Positions 7,339-16,613 of a stretch of 64,000 nucleotides of DNA are shown piece after piece. The first letter of the stretch is position 1; the number at the start of each line of letters is the position of its first letter. Below the pieces are notes generated by a model. That model was not told the DNA's origin and made no database searches. It was given only the letters and a program-made list of their open reading frames with translations. The stretch lies in contig CALJPQ010000010.1 of the NCBI GenBank assembly GCA_937980645.1, forward strand, positions 1-64,000, written 5' to 3'. The stretch comes from an uncultured Saprospiraceae bacterium (GTDB lineage Bacteria; Bacteroidota; Bacteroidia; Chitinophagales; Saprospiraceae). Position numbers and translations under genes: made by a program.

Positions 7339-10299
7339 ATGAGAAGCCGGTTTTTGCCTTCCTATCAGACACATTTAATAGGCGCAGCACTGTTGCTGGC
7401 GGCGCTGGCGTTTTCGTGGCCCAACACCCCGGCCCCAACATCGGACTTCGACCCGCGCGAAAGTCAATGGGTAGACTCCGTTTTTCAGGCCCTGAGCCCT
7501 GCCGAGCGCATCGGACAGCTGTTCATGATTCGCGCCCACTCCGACAAAGGACCCGACTACGAGCAAAAGGTAGCCGAGCTCATCCAGAAGTACCGCGTGG
7601 GCGGCCTGTGCTTCTTCCAGGGCACCCCCGAGCGGCAGGCGGTACTGACCAACCAGTACCAGACTCTTTCCGACCGCGTGCCGTTACTCATTTCGATGGA
7701 TGCCGAATGGGGCCTGGGCATGCGCCTGCGCGAGAGCACCATCTCGTATCCGCGCCAGCTGATGCTGGGCGCCGTGCGCGACAATCGGCTTATCTATGAG
7801 ATGGGCCGCGACATTGCCCGTCAATGCCGACGGCTGGGCGTGCATCTCAACTTCGCTCCCGTGGCGGACGTGAACAACAACCCAGCCAACCCCGTCATCA
7901 ACGACCGCTCTTTTGGCGAAGACCGCAAAAACGTGGCGGCCAAAGCCTTCCAGTACATGATGGGCCTACAGGACGGCGGTGTTATGGCCTGCGCCAAGCA
8001 TTTCCCCGGCCACGGCGACACGGACGTGGACTCGCACTTAGACCTGCCTGTCATCCCGCACTCGACCGAGCGATTAGACTCGCTGGAACTCTTTCCCTTC
8101 CGCGCCCTCATCCTCTACGGCGTGGCCAGCATCATGGTGGCCCACCTGCACGTGCCAGCCTTGGACGACCGCCGCAACCGCCCCACCACCCTGAGCCGCG
8201 CCACCGTGGTGGGCCTGCTGCGCAAAAAAATGGGCTACGAGGGCCTCATCGTTACCGACGCCATGGAAATGGAAGGGGTGGCCAAATTCTTTAAGCCCGG
8301 CCATGCCGAAGTGGAAGCCCTGCGCGCCGGCAACGACATGGTGCTGCTGCCGGCCAATATGGAAGCAGCTTTCAACGCCGTGCAGGCCGCCCTCTTAGAC
8401 GGCACCCTCGACGCCCGCCAGGTGGCCGAAAGCGTGCGCCGCATCCTGCGCGCCAAATACCGATACGGCCTGACGCACCCCCAGCGCGTGGATACGGCCA
8501 ATATCCGCCGCGACCTCAACACGCCGACTTCCTTAGTGCTGCGCCGCAAACTCATCGAAAACGCCCTCACCCTTGTGCGCGACCGCAACAGTCTGGCCGG
8601 CATGGATCTCTTAGACCGCCAGCGCATCGCCGTGGTGGCTTTGGGCGATACCAACCTGACCACTTTCCAGAAAACATGCGCCCGCTATGCGCTGGTGTCG
8701 TTCTTCAACCTGCCCAAAAACCCCGACTCCGCCGCCGCCACTGCCCTGCTCGACACCTTGCGTGCCTTCGACGTGGCCCTCGTGGGCCTGCACGGCATGA
8801 CGCGCCGCCCCGACCAGACCTTCGGCCTGTCGCCTGCCCAAATTGCGCTGGCGCGGCTCATCAGCCAACAGCACCCCAAGGCAGCCCTCTTCGTCTTCGG
8901 AAACCCGTACAGCCTGGCGCACTTCGACGAAGCGCCCACGGTGCTGATGGCCTACTCCGACGACCCGACGGTGCAAGACGCCGCCGCCCAGGCCTTCTTC
9001 GGCGCCATAGACCTTCAGGGTGCGCTGCCCATCAACGCCTCCGAACATGCGCGCCTGGGACAGGGCATCCAGCGGCATTTTGCCGCCAAACGGTTGGCCT
9101 ACGACCTGCCCGAAGCCGTCGGGCTGAACAGCGACACCCTGCGCCTGCTGGATACGCTGGCCGCCGAGCTCATCGCCGTCGGCGCCGCCCCCGGCTGTCA
9201 GGTGCTGGTGGCCAAAGACGGCAGGGTGGTCTGGCACAAAGCTTACGGGCGCCACACCTATGAGCCTGACGCCCGCCCCGTGGGCTTAGACGACCTGTAC
9301 GACCTGGCGTCCATCACTAAAGTGGCCACCACCACGCTGGCCCTCATGCACGCCGTAGATGCCGGACGCATCCACTTAGACACGCCCATTTACCGCTATT
9401 TACCCGAATTGGAAAAAACCGACAAAGCCCGGCTGACGCTGCGCGAAATCCTCGTGCACCAGGCCGGCCTGCAGGCATGGATACCGTTTTATCAAAAAAC
9501 CCTCGCCGCCTTGGGCCGTCCTTCGCCCGAACTCTACCTGCCGCGCCCGATGACCTGCTATGAGGTGCCCGTGGCCAAAGACCTCTACTTGGCCGACGAC
9601 TACCGCGACACCATCTGGCGCCGCATCTTCACCTCACCGCTGCGCGACGACCGCTCGTACCGATACTCCGACCTGGGCCTCTACCTGTGTGCGCGCATCT
9701 TAGAAAGGTTGGAACAACAGCCCTTAGACGTGCTCACGCGCCGCCTCTTCTACCGCCCCATGGGGCTGATAACTACCACCTTCAATCCCTGGGCGCTGGG
9801 TCTGACGGAGCGCTGCGTGCCTACCGAAGACGACAACTACTTCCGCCAGCAACGCCTCCAGGGCCATGTGCACGACATGGGCGCGGCCATGCTCGGCGGC
9901 GTTAGTGGCCACGCCGGTCTGTTCAGCAATGCCAACGATTTGGCCAAACTCTTCCAAATGCTCCTTAACGGGGGCGCCTATGGCGAGCGGCAATACCTGA
10001 GTCCCGAAACCGTCGCCCTCTTCACTCAACGCCACCTGAACAGCACCCGCCGCGGGCTGGGCTTCGATATGAAAGAACTCGACTCCACCAAAACAGCCAA
10101 CATGAGCCCCTTAGCCAGCCCGCGCACCTTCGGACACACCGGCTTCACCGGCACCTGTGTGTGGGCCGACCCCGAGCACAACCTCATTTTCATCTTCCTT
10201 TCCAACCGAACCTTCCCTACCATGGAAAACAACAAACTCATCAACGGCAACTACCGCCCCCGCATGCAAACCGTCGTCTATCGCGCCCTCACCCCGTAA
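7339..10299 (+). CDS. Secreted GH3 beta-N-acetylhexosaminidase (NagZ-type) fused to a beta-lactamase-family serine hydrolase
   Basis: The 986-residue protein starts with a signal or anchor segment (hydrophobic residues 11-28). Residues 45-400 form a GH3 N-terminal domain of NagZ type: the KHFPGHGDTD loop begins at K220 and the catalytic Asp is D307 in the DAMEMEG motif. A GH3 C-terminal-like linker domain spans about 400-590. Residues 600-980 form a class C beta-lactamase/esterase fold: S658-I-T-K661 (SxxK), Y776-S-D778 in place of YxN, and H933-T-G935 in place of KTG. The same two-domain layout occurs widely in Bacteroidota. Likely role is trimming of GlcNAc-containing murein or glycans in the periplasm, with the hydrolase acting as an esterase or peptidase. 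The enzyme assignment is firm; the true substrate is unknown. Confidence 0.9.
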   Translation: MRSRFLPSYQTHLIGAALLLAALAFSWPNTPAPTSDFDPRESQWVDSVFQALSPAERIGQLFMIRAHSDKGPDYEQKVAELIQKYRVGGLCFFQGTPERQAVLTNQYQTLSDRVPLLISMDAEWGLGMRLRESTISYPRQLMLGAVRDNRLIYEMGRDIARQCRRLGVHLNFAPVADVNNNPANPVINDRSFGEDRKNVAAKAFQYMMGLQDGGVMACAKHFPGHGDTDVDSHLDLPVIPHSTERLDSLELFPFRALILYGVASIMVAHLHVPALDDRRNRPTTLSRATVVGLLRKKMGYEGLIVTDAMEMEGVAKFFKPGHAEVEALRAGNDMVLLPANMEAAFNAVQAALLDGTLDARQVAESVRRILRAKYRYGLTHPQRVDTANIRRDLNTPTSLVLRRKLIENALTLVRDRNSLAGMDLLDRQRIAVVALGDTNLTTFQKTCARYALVSFFNLPKNPDSAAATALLDTLRAFDVALVGLHGMTRRPDQTFGLSPAQIALARLISQQHPKAALFVFGNPYSLAHFDEAPTVLMAYSDDPTVQDAAAQAFFGAIDLQGALPINASEHARLGQGIQRHFAAKRLAYDLPEAVGLNSDTLRLLDTLAAELIAVGAAPGCQVLVAKDGRVVWHKAYGRHTYEPDARPVGLDDLYDLASITKVATTTLALMHAVDAGRIHLDTPIYRYLPELEKTDKARLTLREILVHQAGLQAWIPFYQKTLAALGRPSPELYLPRPMTCYEVPVAKDLYLADDYRDTIWRRIFTSPLRDDRSYRYSDLGLYLCARILERLEQQPLDVLTRRLFYRPMGLITTTFNPWALGLTERCVPTEDDNYFRQQRLQGHVHDMGAAMLGGVSGHAGLFSNANDLAKLFQMLLNGGAYGERQYLSPETVALFTQRHLNSTRRGLGFDMKELDSTKTANMSPLASPRTFGHTGFTGTCVWADPEHNLIFIFLSNRTFPTMENNKLINGNYRPRMQTVVYRALTP

Positions 10300-10419
10300 C
10301 CGCCAAACTTGTTTGGCGAAACCCCGTTTTTTGCACCCTACAACTCCCATCCGAAAGGCCTTCCCTCCTTTCGTCCCTGCCATCCTTTTTTTACAAAAAA
10401 ATACACATGTTTACCTGCC

Positions 10420-13400
10420 ATGTTCATGCTCAAACGCTCTGTTCTGCTGCTTACGGCCTTGTTGCTCCGGGCTGCTCTCTGGAGTCAGGTAACCCTCTTG
10501 CCCGAAAAGCCTGGTCTTTCGGAAGAAGTCTTGCTCACCTTTGACGCCACTCAGGGCGATGCCGGCCTGAAGGGCTACATGGGCGACGTTTACATGCACA
10601 CCGGCCTCATCACCGCCCAGAGCAGCCATGGCGGCGATTGGCAGCGTGTTGTGGCCAACTGGGGCCAGAACGACGAACGCCTGCGCCTGACGCGCATAGG
10701 GCCTGACCGCTATCAGATTCGCTTTCGCATCACCGACCTTTACGGCGTCGAGACGAACGAAGAGATTTACTCCCTGGCATTCGTTTTCCGCTCTTCCGAT
10801 GGTGCGCGCACGGGCAAGGCGGCGGGCAGCGCCGATATTTTTTATCCGCTGCGCGAAATGGCCTTCCGCCGCACGGCGGGGGGCGGCCCACGCGACACCT
10901 GCCGCGCGCCTGAGCCGGAGTGGTCGCGCAATGCCGTCATTTACGAGGTGAATGTGCGCCAGTTCACGCCTGAAGGCACGTTCAGCGCCTTTGCCCAGCA
11001 CCTGCCTCGTCTGCGCCAGATGGGGGTGGACATTCTGTGGTTTATGCCCATTCAGCCCATTGGCGTCGAGCAGCGCAAGGGCGGCCTGGGGTCGTACTAT
11101 TCCATCCGCAACTACACGGCTGCGAACCCTGAATTTGGCTCATTGGCCGACTTCAAGCGCGTGGTGGATACGGCACACGCCTTAGGCTTCAAGGTCATCT
11201 TAGACTGGGTGGCCAACCACACCGCCCACGATCACCACTGGGTGAAGGAGCACCCCGACTGGTATGTGTACGACGCCAAAGGAGCCATCGTTTCGCCCTT
11301 CGACTGGACGGACGTGGCCAAGCTGAACTACAACGTACCCGCCATGCGCCGGGCCATGATAGAGGCCATGCGCTTCTGGATAGGCGACGTGGGCCTCGAC
11401 GGCTTCCGCTGCGACGTGGCCGGCGAGGTGCCCGCCGATTTCTGGGAAGAGGCGCGCCCAGCCCTCGAGGCCATCAAGCCCGTGTGGATGCTGGCCGAAG
11501 ATGCCAGCCAGATGCGCCTGCTGCAGAAGGCCTTTAATGCCAACTACGGCTGGCCGTTCCATCACTTGATGAATGAAATTGCCCAGAGCAAAAAGCCCGC
11601 TTCGGCCATCTTCGACTTGCAGCGCGAGACGGATGCTTCGTACCCGCACGGCAGCTATCCGATGCACTTCATCACCAACCACGACGAGAACTCGTGGAAC
11701 GGTACCGAGTACGAGCGGCTGGGTGAGGGCGTCCGTGCCTTTAGCGTGCTTTATTACACCATGCCCGGCATGCCGCTCATTTATTCGGGCCAGGAAGCCG
11801 CCCTCAACAGGCGGCTGCGCTTCTTCGATAAAGACACTATACCGTGGGGCGACTACCCGTTGGCCGATTTTTACCAGCGCCTTAATGCGCTCAAGCACGA
11901 GCAACGGGCGCTGTGGAACGGTCGCCACGGCGGCACCTGGCGCGAAATCAGGCACGAGCATCCGCGTTCGGTAGCCGCCTTTGTGCGCACGGCTGAGGGC
12001 AGTAAGGTGCTCGTCGTGCTCAACCTTTCGGCCGACACCCAGCAGGTGCGCCTGCAGGTGGGTCAGGATGCCGGCATCTATCGCGAGTATTTCTCTGGTC
12101 ATCAGGCAACGCTGCTGCAACGCATCCCGCTGCTGCTGGAGCCTTGGGCCTACCGGGTCTATCTGTACGAGCGCCCCGCCGAGCGCCCGCGCCGCTCGTT
12201 CCGCTCCATGGAGCAGCAGCGCACCGGTCTGCGCATCCGCGCTACCGACGGCACGCTCCACATCGGCTTCTTCTCGCCGCATGCTGTGGAGGTGGCTTTT
12301 GAACCCGACGACCAGACCAACCCGCCTTCTTACGGAACAGCTGGCGCGCCTACGTGGACCAATTTTTCTGTGAAAGAACTGCCCCAACACGTAGAGGTGA
12401 GCACGTCGGGACTGCAGCTGCACATTCACAAAGACCCGCTGCGCATCGAATACCGCTACCGCGGACGGGCGCTGACGGGCGAAAGCGAGGGCTACCGCGA
12501 CGACGGCGAGTACCAGGGCTTTGCATTCACGCTGGGCAGTGATGAAATCCTGCTCGGCGGCGGCGAGCGCGTCTTGGGCATGAACCGCCGTGGGCATCGC
12601 CTGCGGCTTTACAACAAACCCAGCTACGGTTACGAAACCCACGCGCCGCTGATGTACTACTCGCTGCCCGTGGCCATTTCGTCGCGCAAGTACCTGATTG
12701 CCTTCGACAACGGCGCCGACGGCTACCTAGACCTCGGCGCCTCAGACCCCAATGCGTTGCGCTTCGAGGCCGTGGGCGGGCGCATGAGCTATTTCGTGGT
12801 AGCCGCCAGCACCTGGCCCGAGCTGGCCATGCACTACACCGCCGTTACCGGCCGTCAGCCACTGCCGCCGCGCTGGACGCTGGGCAACATTGCCTCGCGC
12901 ATGGGCTATCACAGCCAACGTGAAGTGGAGGAAGTCGTCCGCAGATACCAGCAAGATAGCATACCGCTCGACGCCATCGTACTCGACCTGTTCTGGTTTG
13001 GCCCTACGCTCAAAGGCCATCTGGGCAATCTGGACTGGTACCGCGACTCCTTCCCCCAGCCCGAACAGATGATGGCCAACCTCAAGCGCCAGGGCGTCAA
13101 GACGGTGCTCATCACCGAGCCGTTCATCCTGCGCGGCACGCGCACATTTGAGGAAGTCATCCGCCGGGAGTTGGTGGGCAAAACCATCATGGGCAAACCC
13201 TATCTGTACGATTTCTATTTCGGCCATACCGCCCTGTTAGACCTTTTCAAGCCCGAAGCCCAACAGTGGTTTTGGGACATCTACCACAAACACACCCTCA
13301 GCGGTGTAGACGGCTGGTGGGGCGACTTAGGCGAACCCGAAGTGCACCCCGATGACCTGCAGCATGTCATCGGCCCAGCGCGCACGGTGCACAATCTGTA

Positions 13401-14514
13401 CGGCCACGTGTGGGCGCGAATGATTTACGAAGGCTATCGGCGCGACTTTCCCAAGCGCCGGCCCGTCATCCTGATGCGTTCGGGCTTCATCGGCTCGCAG
13501 CGCTACGGCATGATGCCCTGGTCGGGCGACGTCAACCGTACCTGGGGCGGCCTGAAGCCGCAGGCGGAAATCGCCCTGAGTATGGGCCTGCAAGGGTTGG
13601 GCTATATGCACTCCGACCTGGGCGGCTTCGCGGGCAGCTACCGCGACCCGGAGCTGTACATCCGCTGGCTACAGTACGGCGTCTTTCAGCCCATGTACCG
13701 CACCCACGCCCAGGAAAGCGTGCCAGCTGAGCCTATCTTCTGGGACGATAGCACCAAAAACATCGTCCGACGCTACATCCGCCTGCGCTATGCCCTGCTG
13801 CCCTACCACTACACGCTGGCCTGGGAAAACCACACCACCGGCCTGCCGCTCATGCGCCCGCTGTGCTATGCCGATGACGACCCCGCACTGCTGACCAACA
13901 CCACCTCCTACCTGTGGGGCGATGCTTTCTTGGTCAGCCCGGTGGTCGAAAAAGGCATCACCACTCAGACCGTCCACTTCCCGCGCGGCACTGTGTGGAT
14001 AGACTTCTGGTCGGGCAAAGCTCACACCGGTGGCCAGGTGGCTCAAATACCCGTGGATATAGCGCACATTCCCGTGTTCGTGCGCGCCGGCGCCTTCGTA
14101 CCCATGTCGGACAAACCCCTGCCGCATACCGATGCCTATGACCCCGAAGCCATCGCCGTGCACTATTACCACCACCCCACTGCTACCGCCAGCGCAGGCG
14201 CCCTCTACGAAGACGACGGCTACAACCCCGACGCCATTGCCCAAAAAGCCTACACACTGCTGCGCTTCACCGCCACATATCAGAACAACCGCCTGACCCT
14301 GAAACATCGCAACGAGGGCTTCTACCCGCCGGCACGCCAGAAGAACCGCCCACTCAGGTACGTCGTGCACGGCGTCGAGCGCGCCCCTAAAGCCGTGCGC
14401 CGCATCGCCCGAGGCGGCCAAACAGGCCCCCTTGCCCACACCCTCAAAGAAGGCGGGCTGTTGGAATTTTACCTCAATGAAGAAACCGACGAGGGCGCTG
14501 TGGTCGAATTTTAA
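10420..14514 (+). CDS. Secreted GH13 alpha-amylase / GH31 alpha-glucosidase fusion
   Basis: The frame is open from a TTG at 10309, but the ATG at 10420 (or 10426) opens a signal peptide (MLKRSVLLLTALLLRAALWS), giving 1364 residues. Residues 20-150 look like a beta-sandwich starch-binding or N-terminal amylase module. The GH13 barrel follows, with nucleophile D332 (GFRCDVAGE), acid/base E360 (LAEDAS) and D422 (TNHDEN). After a small beta domain comes a GH31 N-domain (about 640-800) and catalytic barrel, with nucleophile D969 (WWGDLGEPE) and acid/base D1037 (WSGDVNRTW), then the C-terminal beta domains. All catalytic residues are present in both halves. The enzyme should cleave internal alpha-1,4 bonds and then release glucose from the ends. 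It follows the GH3 gene with a 120 bp gap. No T9SS domain is visible at the C-terminus. Confidence 0.88.
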   Translation: MFMLKRSVLLLTALLLRAALWSQVTLLPEKPGLSEEVLLTFDATQGDAGLKGYMGDVYMHTGLITAQSSHGGDWQRVVANWGQNDERLRLTRIGPDRYQIRFRITDLYGVETNEEIYSLAFVFRSSDGARTGKAAGSADIFYPLREMAFRRTAGGGPRDTCRAPEPEWSRNAVIYEVNVRQFTPEGTFSAFAQHLPRLRQMGVDILWFMPIQPIGVEQRKGGLGSYYSIRNYTAANPEFGSLADFKRVVDTAHALGFKVILDWVANHTAHDHHWVKEHPDWYVYDAKGAIVSPFDWTDVAKLNYNVPAMRRAMIEAMRFWIGDVGLDGFRCDVAGEVPADFWEEARPALEAIKPVWMLAEDASQMRLLQKAFNANYGWPFHHLMNEIAQSKKPASAIFDLQRETDASYPHGSYPMHFITNHDENSWNGTEYERLGEGVRAFSVLYYTMPGMPLIYSGQEAALNRRLRFFDKDTIPWGDYPLADFYQRLNALKHEQRALWNGRHGGTWREIRHEHPRSVAAFVRTAEGSKVLVVLNLSADTQQVRLQVGQDAGIYREYFSGHQATLLQRIPLLLEPWAYRVYLYERPAERPRRSFRSMEQQRTGLRIRATDGTLHIGFFSPHAVEVAFEPDDQTNPPSYGTAGAPTWTNFSVKELPQHVEVSTSGLQLHIHKDPLRIEYRYRGRALTGESEGYRDDGEYQGFAFTLGSDEILLGGGERVLGMNRRGHRLRLYNKPSYGYETHAPLMYYSLPVAISSRKYLIAFDNGADGYLDLGASDPNALRFEAVGGRMSYFVVAASTWPELAMHYTAVTGRQPLPPRWTLGNIASRMGYHSQREVEEVVRRYQQDSIPLDAIVLDLFWFGPTLKGHLGNLDWYRDSFPQPEQMMANLKRQGVKTVLITEPFILRGTRTFEEVIRRELVGKTIMGKPYLYDFYFGHTALLDLFKPEAQQWFWDIYHKHTLSGVDGWWGDLGEPEVHPDDLQHVIGPARTVHNLYGHVWARMIYEGYRRDFPKRRPVILMRSGFIGSQRYGMMPWSGDVNRTWGGLKPQAEIALSMGLQGLGYMHSDLGGFAGSYRDPELYIRWLQYGVFQPMYRTHAQESVPAEPIFWDDSTKNIVRRYIRLRYALLPYHYTLAWENHTTGLPLMRPLCYADDDPALLTNTTSYLWGDAFLVSPVVEKGITTQTVHFPRGTVWIDFWSGKAHTGGQVAQIPVDIAHIPVFVRAGAFVPMSDKPLPHTDAYDPEAIAVHYYHHPTATASAGALYEDDGYNPDAIAQKAYTLLRFTATYQNNRLTLKHRNEGFYPPARQKNRPLRYVVHGVERAPKAVRRIARGGQTGPLAHTLKEGGLLEFYLNEETDEGAVVEF

Positions 14515-14527
14515 GGCACATCAGGCC

Positions 14528-15007
14528 CTAAAAATCGCGAAGCCCGCTTAGGGAACTCACCATAGCGATAATCATGACAAAGTATGCCACGATCACCACG
14601 ATAGCAAAAATGCCCTGCCAACGGAAGTAATTGCGAAAGTTAAGCCAAGCGGCTTCAAAAGCCTCCTGGTCTTGAAATGCAAGCGCTGCCTTCAATCGGC
14701 GGGCAAATCTAAACTGAAAGGAGGTAATAACAAAAGCCAGTCCCAAAAATGCCAGACCGATGAGGATGCCCATTATGCCCCCACCTGCTGCCATGGGGGA
14801 GGCCAGCGGGTTGTCAATAGCATTGTAAGCGCCAGGCGGCTGGCTGATAAAAGCAGAGACAAAGAGAAGGGCTATGGCCCCCAAACTCAACAAGACGAAG
14901 TTAACGATGGCTAAGAAGTTGGCCCAATAGGCGGTGGTAGCCCAGTCCTGATGCATGGGTTCGGTGCTGCGATCCAGGCCGCTAGAGGTTCTGAAGGTAT
15001 TTTCCAT
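14528..15007 (-). CDS. Small membrane protein, DUF5362-like
   Basis: 159 residues. The ATG at 15005-15007 (MENTFRTSSG) is preferred because the longer upstream frame codes for low-complexity text unlike a protein. A soluble N-terminus of about 35 residues is followed by three hydrophobic segments: ANFLAIVNFVLLSLGAIALL, then GGIMGILIGLAFLGLAFVI, and a C-terminal IFAIVVIVAYFVMIIAMV. Between the last two lies FQFRFARRLKAALAFQDQEA, resembling the conserved loop of DUF5362 proteins. It is a paralogue of the next gene (77 bp gap) and probably co-transcribed. Function unknown. Confidence 0.65.
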   Translation of the reverse strand: MENTFRTSSGLDRSTEPMHQDWATTAYWANFLAIVNFVLLSLGAIALLFVSAFISQPPGAYNAIDNPLASPMAAGGGIMGILIGLAFLGLAFVITSFQFRFARRLKAALAFQDQEAFEAAWLNFRNYFRWQGIFAIVVIVAYFVMIIAMVSSLSGLRDF

Positions 15008-15084
15008 GATTTTTTCTATTTGAAAATAAGGTAAAGATGGGAGAGCGCACACGCTCCCCAAGTGATATCTGTAGGCAAAATGGC

Positions 15085-15540
15085 TTACATCCTCATGCTC
15101 ACCCCTATCAGGCCAATGAGAAAGATTATGCCGTAGAGGACTAATACAGCAATGATGATGATGCCGGCCAGATGGAAAAGCCGACGCAGGTTGGCAAAGC
15201 CCACATGCGCCGCGGCGGAGTCGTCGTAGAGCACAGCCTTGCGCGTGTAGCGCGAAAAGTTGAACAGCAGCCATACAATGGGCGCGATAATCGCCAGCGC
15301 GATAATCATGGCCATGCCTGCAAAGGCAGCCTCGCGCCCGCCCAGCGCAATAAGTGGCAAAAAGGACAGAAGCATCATACCCACGTAAATAAAGCCGAGC
15401 ACCGAAAAGAACATACCCCAGTTAGCTGACTCTTTCCAGTACTGCCGCACTTCGGACGTGATGTGAAAGCCTTCCCGGCTCTCGGAGGGTTCATTGGCTC
15501 GAAAGCCCGTGTCTAAGGGCTGGTTGAAGTTGTCTTCCAT
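15085..15540 (-). CDS. Small membrane protein, DUF5362-like paralogue
   Basis: 151 residues from the ATG at 15538-15540 (MEDNFNQPLDTGF). The layout matches its downstream neighbour: a soluble head containing VRQYWKESANWGMFF, two hydrophobic segments, a loop with FSRYTRKAVLYDDSAAAH, and a C-terminal transmembrane helix. The paired paralogues may form hetero-oligomers, but this is speculation. Promoter candidate at 15597-15604. Confidence 0.65.
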   Translation of the reverse strand: MEDNFNQPLDTGFRANEPSESREGFHITSEVRQYWKESANWGMFFSVLGFIYVGMMLLSFLPLIALGGREAAFAGMAMIIALAIIAPIVWLLFNFSRYTRKAVLYDDSAAAHVGFANLRRLFHLAGIIIIAVLVLYGIIFLIGLIGVSMRM

Positions 15541-15596
15541 GATGGTTTGTTTTGTTTTTGAAAAATGAAAAAGCAGGGATACGCAAAAGCGCGGCT

Positions 15597-15604
15597 CAAA
15601 AGTA
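15597..15604 (-). promoter_or_regulatory. -7 promoter box for the DUF5362-like pair
   Basis: On the minus strand the site reads TACTTTTG, a full match to TAnnTTTG, 56 nt upstream of the ATG at 15540. Confidence 0.5.
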
Positions 15605-15674
15605 AACAATTTTGGAGCACCCGCGCTTTTCGTTTTTTCTGACGAGAATTTTTCTCAAATGGCCGGCGACGCGC

Positions 15675-16589
15675 TCAAGGCCGCACGAAGACGATGTTAT
15701 CTGAGTCTAAGTGGTTTTCCGCTAAATAGTTGGCTATGTTATCGAGCACCTGAAGAGCACCGGTTTCGTCTATGCGAAAGGATTGATAGCCCAATGCGCG
15801 CAACAGTTCCTCAGCACGTTGGTGAGCAGCATGGCCGCGTTGCTGAGAGACATATTCCACGACAACCACCGGCGCGTGGTTTGCCAAGGAATTTTGAGCG
15901 CCCTGCACGACTTTATCCTCAGCCCCCTCTACGTCTATTTTCAGAACCGTTGGGCACAAACCCATCTCCGCCAAGAAGGTGTCTAAGCGCACGGCGGGTA
16001 TTTTGACCGCTTCGGGCGGATAACGGGCAAACCATTTCTCACCTTCGAACTGGGTGATATCGAAAGTATTATACTCCGAATACAGATTGGGAAACTCATA
16101 AAACGTCAAGAGTGCATCCCTGTCGGAAAGAGCCAGATGGTGGGCCGATACATTAGCGGCCTCTCGGATGTTAGTTTTCAATACCGGAAACGTAGCAGGC
16201 GCGGCCTCAAAGGCGACGACTCGGCCACTGCTGCCCACTAAAGCCGAAGCCAATAGCGAAAAATAGCCGTAGTGCGCGCCGACATCTATGAAGACGTCGC
16301 CCTCGCGCAGGCGCTGAATGAGAAAGCGTGCCAGCCGTATTTCGGAAGGGTGCGTCTTAGCTCCCGTGAGGTAAATATCCGTGCCGGCGGGCAAGAGCAA
16401 CCGCATGGGCGCTCCAAAAAAGGTCCGGCACCACACGCCGCGCTCTTTTCGGGTTTGCTTGAAGACGATTTCCCGAAACAGGATAGCTTCCAGATATCGA
16501 AGCGGGCTGGCCCACAGCCTCTCCCACCGGGAGGCGGCGGCTAACTGCGCTGCTTTATCCAAGGCTTGCAACATGGCTTCCTGCTTCAT
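15675..16589 (-). CDS. FkbM family methyltransferase
   Basis: 304 residues. SAM-binding motif I is DVFIDVGAHYGYFSLLAS near residue 97, followed by VVAFEAAPATFPVLKTNI (motif II with the acidic residue binding the ribose) and VLKIDVEGAEDKVVQGA, the FkbM signature. FkbM enzymes O-methylate sugars or polyketides; in Bacteroidota they are commonly linked to surface polysaccharide or glycolipid modification. It lies 24 bp downstream of a second, divergent FkbM gene on the same strand, so the two are probably co-transcribed. The 95-residue N-terminal region ahead of the Rossmann fold is longer than in its neighbour. The acceptor cannot be inferred. Confidence 0.85.
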   Translation of the reverse strand: MKQEAMLQALDKAAQLAAASRWERLWASPLRYLEAILFREIVFKQTRKERGVWCRTFFGAPMRLLLPAGTDIYLTGAKTHPSEIRLARFLIQRLREGDVFIDVGAHYGYFSLLASALVGSSGRVVAFEAAPATFPVLKTNIREAANVSAHHLALSDRDALLTFYEFPNLYSEYNTFDITQFEGEKWFARYPPEAVKIPAVRLDTFLAEMGLCPTVLKIDVEGAEDKVVQGAQNSLANHAPVVVVEYVSQQRGHAAHQRAEELLRALGYQSFRIDETGALQVLDNIANYLAENHLDSDNIVFVRP

Positions 16590-16613
16590 GCCGGGTTTGG
16601 GGCTGGCGAGGTT

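Noticed and set aside
11200..12642. 480-residue minus-strand open frame
   Set aside because: Shadow of the GH13-GH31 gene, whose frame carries complete catalytic motifs.
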